A stretch of DNA of 42,170 bases. Source: Rhizobacter sp. (GTDB lineage: Bacteria; Pseudomonadota; Gammaproteobacteria; Burkholderiales; Burkholderiaceae_C). The translations under genes were made by a program, and so were the position numbers. The notes below the pieces were generated by a model. That model did not search any database. It saw only the letters and a list, made by a program, of their open reading frames with translations, and had not been told where the DNA came from. Of this stretch, positions 37,135-42,170 are shown one piece after another (the first letter of the stretch is position 1; each line of letters starts with the position of its first letter). The stretch lies in assembly GCA_025355545.1 (NCBI GenBank), contig JANXZN010000291.1:1-42170 (forward strand), written 5' to 3'.

Positions 37135-38412
37135 ATGCACAGCGACCCCAGACGAAAGTTCCTGCGTCACCTCACGTTCAGCGTCGGCTCATTGTCGCTG
37201 GCCAGTTGCGGTGGTGGCACGCAGAGTGCCGAGGTTGGGTTGGCAGGAGCGGTTGCGCCGGACGCGACGGCGACGGCCGCACCCGCGACTCCCGCCGCCG
37301 CGCCGGCCGCTGCGCCCGCGCCGGCCTCCGCACCATCGTCGGCGGCGATCCAGCCACGCTGGCTCGCGAACAAACCCATCAACGAGTGGTTCGCGATTCC
37401 CGGAACGATTCACGCCGGTTCGGCCGCAGCTCCCACAGACAATCCTCTGGACCCTTACGCGGCGTCGAACCGGCGGCTCGCGTACTCCGGCATGGCCCTG
37501 CGGCAGGCCGAGATCATCCTGGCCGCCTGCGGAGGTCACAACGACTACGCGGGCAACGAGGTCACCTCGCTCGACCTGTCTCTGGACTCGCCGGCATGGG
37601 TGCTCAGAAAGGCCGCCTCCGCGCCGAAGGAGAACGTTCCCTACTACCCCGACGGCACGCCGGCCTCCAGGCACACCTACTGGTCGTCGAACTGGAACGC
37701 CGAACGCAATCGCGTGATGTTGCACTACAGCCGATTCGTCTACGGCAGTGCCGTGTCGTTTACGAGTTCCAACGGATTCAATCTCGACACGAATTCGTGG
37801 GATGCCGCGGGCACGTGGGCTGACGGCTACGGTGCGGGTTGCGCAGACGCCGACGGAAACTGCTATGCGCTCGGTGACGGCTACTTTCGCCTCAAGAAGT
37901 GGACCGCATCCAGCGACACCTGGTCGACGGTCGCGACCTTCGCCACTGCGATAAATGTCAACCCCGTCTGCTATGACAACGCACGCGGCCACCTCTTCGC
38001 GTTGGCATGGGGCGACGGACAGGGCAACGCGCTCGGCGGTGGGCCGATCGGTCTGTCGGCCTTCAAGATCGTCGGCGCGGTGAAGACCGACATCACGTTC
38101 AGGGCGAGCGATGCGCTCGAGAAGTTCAAGAGCGACGCGCCTTCGTACAGCGGCATGGAGTACGACCCGCTCAACGACCAGTATCTGTTCTACGAGGGTG
38201 CCGCGGGCCGGACCACACGCATGTACATCATCCAGCCCAATGACACCGCGGTCTGGGACATGCGTTTGCTGACCCTGGGCACCGGCTCGCAGGTGCCCGT
38301 TGCTGCGGTCCGGGGCGGGGTGTTCAGCCGCTTTCGCTACGTGCCCGCGCTGCGCGGCTTCGTGCTGATGAGTTCCGGCACGAGCGAGCTGTACTTCATG
38401 CGGACGGCCTAG
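37135..38412 (+). CDS. Tat-exported lipoprotein, possible beta-propeller
   Basis: This 425-residue protein has a twin-arginine motif (RRKFLR, residues 6-11), lipobox LASC with Cys25 and an Ala/Pro-rich linker (about 40-72), the same design as its upstream neighbour. The folded part shows repeated strand patterns such as GTWADGYGAGCADADGNCYA, DNARGHLFALAWGD, SGMEYDPLNDQYLFYEGA and FRYVPALRGFVLMSSG. These resemble the blades of a Kelch-like propeller. No catalytic residues can be named. It follows the first lipoprotein after 26 nt with a weak AGG-type ribosome binding site. The two probably act together outside the inner membrane. Confidence 0.75.
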   Translation: MHSDPRRKFLRHLTFSVGSLSLASCGGGTQSAEVGLAGAVAPDATATAAPATPAAAPAAAPAPASAPSSAAIQPRWLANKPINEWFAIPGTIHAGSAAAPTDNPLDPYAASNRRLAYSGMALRQAEIILAACGGHNDYAGNEVTSLDLSLDSPAWVLRKAASAPKENVPYYPDGTPASRHTYWSSNWNAERNRVMLHYSRFVYGSAVSFTSSNGFNLDTNSWDAAGTWADGYGAGCADADGNCYALGDGYFRLKKWTASSDTWSTVATFATAINVNPVCYDNARGHLFALAWGDGQGNALGGGPIGLSAFKIVGAVKTDITFRASDALEKFKSDAPSYSGMEYDPLNDQYLFYEGAAGRTTRMYIIQPNDTAVWDMRLLTLGTGSQVPVAAVRGGVFSRFRYVPALRGFVLMSSGTSELYFMRTA

Positions 38413-38421
38413 GCGCTGCAC

Positions 38422-38435
38422 CCCCGATCGCGGGG
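38422..38435 (+). terminator. GC-rich hairpin after the lipoprotein operon
   Basis: CCCCG-ATCG-CGGGG forms a 5-bp stem with a 4-nt loop, beginning 9 nt after the stop codon of the second lipoprotein. No T-tract follows, so termination is uncertain. Confidence 0.3.
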
Positions 38436-38476
38436 CGTGCCGCCGCGCCATCCAGCCCGTTGCCGCGTCGACCGTC

Positions 38477-38495
38477 TGGCAGAATCGCTGCCAGG
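38477..38495 (+). other. 7-bp perfect hairpin upstream of the glycosyltransferase
   Basis: CTGGCAG-AATCG-CTGCCAG lies in the 145-nt gap between the lipoprotein and glycosyltransferase genes, about 60 nt before the latter's start. No T-tract follows. It may be an RNA structure, an attenuator or an operator. Confidence 0.35.
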
Positions 38496-38557
38496 GATCG
38501 CGCCTGACGCTCGGGACTGGCGGCCAGACGCGTAAGGGCAACGGGTCGAGGAGAGCC

Positions 38558-39637
38558 ATGCGCGTCGCAGTTCTGTCTTATCCGATGCTGTTCCAGACGT
38601 CGGGCGGTTTGAGGATGAAGGTCGGGCGAACGGTCGATGCACTGGTTCGCCGCGGCATCGAAGCCCGACTGATCGACCCGGTCCGCGAGCGCATTCGCGA
38701 CTTCGATGTGGCTCACGTCTTCGCCGCGTACAACGGCAACCACCGCCTTGTCGAACAGGCCCGAAGCGACGGCGTTCCTGTGGTTGTCTCGACCATCCTG
38801 AACCCGCCGTTCAGCCGCTGGGAGGGCATGCGCGCGCGCTTTCTCTCGCGCCTGGTCGGGCGGCTCACGCGCTGGGAAGTGACGACGAGCTATCAGCAGA
38901 TGATCAAGACGCTGGATCTCGCCGACCACCTTGTCGTGCTGGGCAGCATCGAGCGTCGCATGCTGACCGACGCCTACCGCGTGCCGGCCGCGAAGATCAC
39001 CATCGTGCACAACGGCATCGGCGAGGAGTTCTTTCGCGCGAAACCAGACACCTTTCTCGCGCGCTGGCCGGTGCCGCGCCCGTTCGTGCTGCACACCGGG
39101 CTCGTCGGCGACGTGAAGAACCAGCTCGGTCTGATTCGGGCACTCAAAGGCGTCGACGTCGACATCGTGCTGATCGGGCAGGCCGTGCGCGCCGCGCGCG
39201 ACTACCTCGACACCTGCATCGCAGAAGGCGGTTCCCGCGTTCACTACCTCGGCGAACTGCCGCATGGCGAGCTGATCGCTTCTGCGTGCGCAGCGTGTTC
39301 CGTGGTCGCGATCCCGAGCCGACACGAAGGGATGCCCAACTCGATCCTGGAGGCGCTGGCCTCGGACCGACCCGCTGTCCTGACCAACAACCACACGATG
39401 GATTTCGAGCTGCCGGCCGACGTTGCCGCCCAAGTCGCGCCCGACGACTACGCCGCGATCCGCCACGCGGTGACGGGCTTTCTCGAGCGCCCGCCGGCGC
39501 CAGGTCGCGCGCGATCGGTGGTCGCCGAAATGAGCTGGGACAAGGTGGCCGAGCAGCTCGAGGGCATCTACCGGAACGTGCGCTCGCCCGTCGTCGCAGC
39601 GCCACCGGTGCCCGCGACGGCCGCCGCAGCGTCGTGA
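38558..39637 (+). CDS. glycosyltransferase (GT4 family)
   Basis: This 359-residue GT-B glycosyltransferase begins MRVAVLSYPMLFQTSGGLRM and has a donor domain with TIVHNGIGEEFF, FVLHTGLVGDVKNQ, the ELPHGELIASA segment and PSRHEGMPNSILEALASDRPA. The EGMPNSILEA motif contacts the nucleotide-sugar phosphates in this family. A GAGGAGA ribosome binding site precedes the ATG. The last 15 residues are Ala/Pro-rich. Its stop overlaps the GTG of the next methyltransferase. It starts a three-gene run (glycosyltransferase, two methyltransferases) that may build and cap a terminal sugar. Confidence 0.85.
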   Translation: MRVAVLSYPMLFQTSGGLRMKVGRTVDALVRRGIEARLIDPVRERIRDFDVAHVFAAYNGNHRLVEQARSDGVPVVVSTILNPPFSRWEGMRARFLSRLVGRLTRWEVTTSYQQMIKTLDLADHLVVLGSIERRMLTDAYRVPAAKITIVHNGIGEEFFRAKPDTFLARWPVPRPFVLHTGLVGDVKNQLGLIRALKGVDVDIVLIGQAVRAARDYLDTCIAEGGSRVHYLGELPHGELIASACAACSVVAIPSRHEGMPNSILEALASDRPAVLTNNHTMDFELPADVAAQVAPDDYAAIRHAVTGFLERPPAPGRARSVVAEMSWDKVAEQLEGIYRNVRSPVVAAPPVPATAAAAS

Positions 39638-40509
39638 ACCGGGTGGTCGTCCTGGCCTGCAATCTCTGCGGCCATGCCGGACTCGCGCCGCTGCTTCGCA
39701 AGGATGGATTCGATCTGGTGCGCTGCGACGTGTGCGGACTGATTTGTGTCGCGAATCCGCCGACCGACAAGGAGCTTGCGCACCTGTATTCGTTCGAGTC
39801 GGGCTATCACGCGGCGCTACATGTCGACCCGGCGTCCGTCGCGTTTCACGACCGCGAAGCAGCGGCAAACCTGCGCATGTTGCGGCGCCATGCGAACGCC
39901 GGCCGCCTGCTCGACATTGGCTGCTCGACCGGGCTGTTTCTCCGGGCCGCGCGCGACTCCGGCTGGAACGGCCAGGGCCTCGAATATTCGCCCGACTCGT
40001 CGCGCATCGCGCGCGAGCGCAACCACCTCGACGTCCGGACCGGCGAGCTGCGCGACGACACCTACGCGCCGAACGCCTTCGACGTGATCACCCTGTGGGA
40101 CGTGATCGAGCACCTGCCCGACCCGCGCCTCGCCCTGTCGCACATCCGCCGGATTCTTGCGCCGGGCGGCTTGCTGGTGCTCAAGACACCCAATGCCGAT
40201 GGCCTGTACCCGCGCATGTCGTTGCTGCTGGCGCGGCGGCTCGGTTTCTGGGGCCACGCGGAACCGCCCGGGCATCTGTATCAGTTCTCGATATCGACAC
40301 TCTCGCGCCTCGTTGCGCAGGCCGGCTTCGAGGTCGTCGCGGTCCACCACCAGCGCATTCCGATCACCTATTCGTTCGGCAGCGTGCGCGGCTGGTTTCG
40401 ATCGGTCAAGTGGGCGGGCTACTGCGCGCTCTTCATGCCGCTCGCGTGGCTCGGGCCGTATCTCGCGCGGGGTGACGATCAGGTGCTCGTGGCTAGGAAG
40501 ACCGCGTGA
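39634..40509 (+). CDS. zinc-ribbon class I methyltransferase
   Basis: This 291-residue AdoMet-dependent methyltransferase has an N-terminal zinc ribbon formed by C9-x2-C12 and C31-x2-C34, then a Methyltransf_23-like domain with LLDIGCSTGLFLRAA (AdoMet loop), FDVITLWDVIEHLPDPR and APGGLLVLKTPN. Proteins of this build are frequent in surface-glycan loci and methylate sugars or nucleotide sugars. The GTG start at 39634 overlaps the upstream stop by the GTGA arrangement; the zinc ribbon begins just behind it, which supports this start. The true acceptor is unknown. Confidence 0.83.
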   Translation: MNRVVVLACNLCGHAGLAPLLRKDGFDLVRCDVCGLICVANPPTDKELAHLYSFESGYHAALHVDPASVAFHDREAAANLRMLRRHANAGRLLDIGCSTGLFLRAARDSGWNGQGLEYSPDSSRIARERNHLDVRTGELRDDTYAPNAFDVITLWDVIEHLPDPRLALSHIRRILAPGGLLVLKTPNADGLYPRMSLLLARRLGFWGHAEPPGHLYQFSISTLSRLVAQAGFEVVAVHHQRIPITYSFGSVRGWFRSVKWAGYCALFMPLAWLGPYLARGDDQVLVARKTA

Positions 40510-40513
40510 GCGC

Positions 40514-41275
40514 ATGCGAATCGACATGCCCGTGGACCCCCGCATCGCCTACCACCTGAACGAGCTCGAGATCGCGCGCGACCCGGCTTCGCCGCACCGG
40601 CTGATGCCCGAGCTTCGCGGCGACGATCGCGCGGTTCTCGACATCGGTTGCGGCATCGGGCAAACGCTGGCGTGCCTGGACGCGAAGGGCAAGCTGCTGG
40701 TCGGGCTCGATGTGGACCTTCGATGCCTCGCCTACGGCCACCGGCTGTTCGCCGATCTGTGCTTCGTTCACGGCGCCGCCGAACGGCTGCCGTTTCGCGA
40801 TCAGGCATTCGACCTCGTGCTGTCGCGCGTCAGCCTGCCGTACACCCACATTCCGCGCGCGTTGACCGAGATCGAGCGGGTGCTCGGGCCCGATGGGCGG
40901 GTCTGGTTCGCATTGCATCCGCTGGCGATGGCGGGCAGGGATCTGATGAACGCTCTGCGCCGAATCGAGTTGAGGAATTCCGTCTACAGAACCTACGTGG
41001 TTTTCAACGGGATCGCACTGCACATGTTTGGACGGCAGTTTCCGTTTCTCTGGAAGAGAAGGTACGAGTCTTTCCAGAGCATCGCAGGGATGACGAAGGC
41101 CATGCGCAAGACCGGCTTCACCGATGTTTCGTTTGCGCGATCGGGCCTGCACCTGATTTGCACCGCGCGCAAGGCGCAGCCGAGGTTCGCCGATGGCCTA
41201 TCGGAAGTCGACGATCTGCATCATTTCAACGGTGCCGCGGCCGGTCGAACTGCGCCGCCCCCGGAACGCAGGTAG
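40514..41275 (+). CDS. class I SAM-dependent methyltransferase (Methyltransf_11 type)
   Basis: This 253-residue methyltransferase shows VLDIGCGIGQTLACL (AdoMet loop), the acidic LVGLDVD, AERLPFRDQAFDLVLSRVSL and the PDGRVWFALHP strand. The central HMFGRQFPFLWKRRY segment is unusual and probably forms the acceptor cap. It starts 4 nt after the preceding gene. Its last ~50 nt are antisense to a decayed acyltransferase remnant on the other strand, so the C-terminal tail (ending PPPERR) may have been altered by that junction. It is the last plus-strand gene seen. Confidence 0.83.
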   Translation: MRIDMPVDPRIAYHLNELEIARDPASPHRLMPELRGDDRAVLDIGCGIGQTLACLDAKGKLLVGLDVDLRCLAYGHRLFADLCFVHGAAERLPFRDQAFDLVLSRVSLPYTHIPRALTEIERVLGPDGRVWFALHPLAMAGRDLMNALRRIELRNSVYRTYVVFNGIALHMFGRQFPFLWKRRYESFQSIAGMTKAMRKTGFTDVSFARSGLHLICTARKAQPRFADGLSEVDDLHHFNGAAAGRTAPPPERR

Positions 41276-41370
41276 GAGCGCCGAAAACGCGAGAATGGCC
41301 GCTCGATGAACCTCATGCTCAGGTAGCCGATCGGAATCATTCCGGCGAAGCGGATCAGCGCTGCGTCGTC
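41221..41370 (-). pseudogene. C-terminal remnant of an acyltransferase-3 (OafA-like) protein
   Basis: About 49 residues on the minus strand end in the typical tail of membrane acyltransferases: IPIGYLSMRFIERPFSRFRR, where the last helix is followed by the conserved FIE-x-PF motif. The open frame continues upstream, but there it is only a shadow of the methyltransferase gene; the rest of the ~350-residue protein is missing. It overlaps the 3' end of the plus-strand methyltransferase. It points to loss of an O-acetyltransferase by deletion or recombination at this edge. Confidence 0.55.
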
Positions 41371-42008
41371 TACAGAACGAAGAGCCCGCCGGCAAGGCGT
41401 TTCGGACCACCGAACTCGTCCACCGCCTGGGCGGTGCCACGCTGCGTTAGGTGGTCGTAGTCGTCGCCGCAGATCACCGTGGCGCCAACCGACCGGGCCC
41501 ATACGATGTCGGCCTTCGTGGCTTCGTAGGAGTGGTCCGCATCGCAGAAGAAGACGGACGGGGCCCGGCCCGAGTAGGTGCGATAGAACTCGTCCTTGCC
41601 CATGCGCAACTGCTCGACACCGTGCTGCGCGACGGCTTCCGTCAGGCGATTGCGTGTCACTTGGTAGTGCGCCTCGGGCGTCAGCCCCAGCGGGTTCCAT
41701 GAATAGTTGTCGACGGTGATCAGGCGCTGCGCGGGTGCCTTGAAAAGCGTGATGACCAGGGTCGAGAACCCGAACAAGGTGCCGATCTCGATGACGGGTC
41801 GAGTCGGGTCGCTCTCGCGCACGATCTCGCCGAGGGCGCGCGCCTCAACCAGTGAAAGCTGCCCCAGATTTCCGAGCGCTCGGAACCACTGTGCCTCGCG
41901 AAACGTGAATGTCGCGTGGCGTGGCACCTCGGCTCGTTCGGAGTCGTACAGGCGGCACACTTCATAGCCATTGCGCTTGAGAATGTTCTTGACGAGAACC
42001 TTGATCAT
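41370..42008 (-). CDS. class I SAM-dependent methyltransferase (Methyltransf_24/CmcI-like)
   Basis: This 212-residue protein has VIEIGTLFGFSTLVITLF (AdoMet loop), ITVDNYSWNPLG and VFFCDADHSYEATKADI, the metal- and AdoMet-contacting region of the small CmcI/Methyltransf_24 group. Such enzymes often methylate hydroxyls of sugars. The ATG at 42006-42008 is the only plausible start, but no good ribosome binding site is seen. Its stop lies directly at the edge of the acyltransferase remnant. The C-terminus (RLAGGLFVL) looks short, so truncation by the same event is possible. Confidence 0.75.
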   Translation of the reverse strand: MIKVLVKNILKRNGYEVCRLYDSERAEVPRHATFTFREAQWFRALGNLGQLSLVEARALGEIVRESDPTRPVIEIGTLFGFSTLVITLFKAPAQRLITVDNYSWNPLGLTPEAHYQVTRNRLTEAVAQHGVEQLRMGKDEFYRTYSGRAPSVFFCDADHSYEATKADIVWARSVGATVICGDDYDHLTQRGTAQAVDEFGGPKRLAGGLFVL

Positions 42009-42069
42009 GTGACACCGGTTAATTGCTTACTAATCAGCTTCCCAACCCCGCTGTCGCGGGCCAGGCGTT

Positions 42070-42090
42070 CGCAAAGAAACAGTCTTTGCG
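42070..42090. repeat. 7-bp perfect inverted repeat near the window end
   Basis: CGCAAAG-AAACAGT-CTTTGCG. The stretch 42009-42170 holds no gene I recognise. This hairpin and a smaller CCCGC/GCGGG pair near 42047 are its only visible structures. It could be an operator, part of the upstream region of the minus-strand methyltransferase, or a mobile-element edge. Confidence 0.35.
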
Positions 42091-42170
42091 CTACAAGGTG
42101 GACGGCGGCGCCGAGATGACCGACCAACCATTGGTGCGAGCTTGTGCGAGCCCGTTAATCAGCATGGTCT

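Noticed and set aside
34958-38412. PEP-CTERM sorting signals on the two secreted proteins
   Set aside because: Neither C-terminus has a VPEP motif, a membrane helix or a basic tail; they end in ...WSVKPLQ and ...LYFMRTA.

Overview
The window is high-GC (roughly two-thirds G+C by eye) and carries an exosortase-A (XrtA/EpsH) exopolysaccharide locus of the kind found in Betaproteobacteria, probably Burkholderiales or Rhodocyclales. The XrtA-associated core genes are in their usual order, but the genus cannot be told from the sequence. I see no tRNA, rRNA or CRISPR array.

Layout. (1) 1-141 is the 3' end of an IS630-like transposase. (2) 138-3396, minus strand: an NAD-dependent sugar epimerase of the dTDP-L-rhamnose 4-epimerase type, then a ThiF-like E1 enzyme overlapping a nitroreductase-like protein. 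(3) 3397-3843: a non-coding stretch holding a remnant of a VAO/PCMH-type FAD oxidase. (4) 3844-31206, plus strand: twenty genes, many with ATGA/GTGA stop-start overlaps, read as one long transcription unit. The first half is the conserved machinery: Wza-like lipoprotein, Wzz-like chain-length protein, tyrosine autokinase, outer-membrane beta-barrel, AAA ATPase, WecB, deacetylase, FemAB-like protein and exosortase A fused to EpsI. The second half makes and decorates the sugars: three nucleotide-sugar dehydrogenases (TviB, AlgD and Ugd types), two glutamine amidotransferases, glycosyltransferases, a Wzy/ligase-like membrane protein, another deacetylase, and a 919-residue formyltransferase-deacetylase-glycosyltransferase fusion. 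(5) 31236-34716, minus strand: a sugar methyltransferase, a third asparagine-synthetase-like protein without the catalytic Cys2, and an FkbM methyltransferase. (6) 34717-34957: a divergent intergenic region with a perfect 12-bp inverted repeat. (7) 34958-41275, plus strand: two Tat-type lipoproteins of unknown function, a glycosyltransferase and two methyltransferases. (8) 41221-42008, minus strand: an acyltransferase-3 remnant and a small methyltransferase.

How the genes fit together (inference). The dehydrogenases would supply GDP-mannuronate, UDP-glucuronate and an N-acetylhexosaminuronate, and WecB would supply UDP-ManNAc. Amidotransferases could turn uronates into uronamides. The fusion protein could swap N-acetyl for N-formyl on a sugar and also transfer a sugar. 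Methyltransferases would add O-methyl groups. The product would be a heavily modified uronic-acid polymer, exported through the Wza/Wzz/kinase/beta-barrel apparatus. No priming glycosyltransferase, Wzx flippase, PEP-CTERM substrate or PrsK/PrsR regulator is visible here. These must lie elsewhere if the system is complete.

The most unusual items are the three-domain fusion, the set of three dehydrogenases plus three asparagine-synthetase homologues, the Cys2-less third homologue, the Tat lipoprotein pair and the inverted repeat upstream of it.
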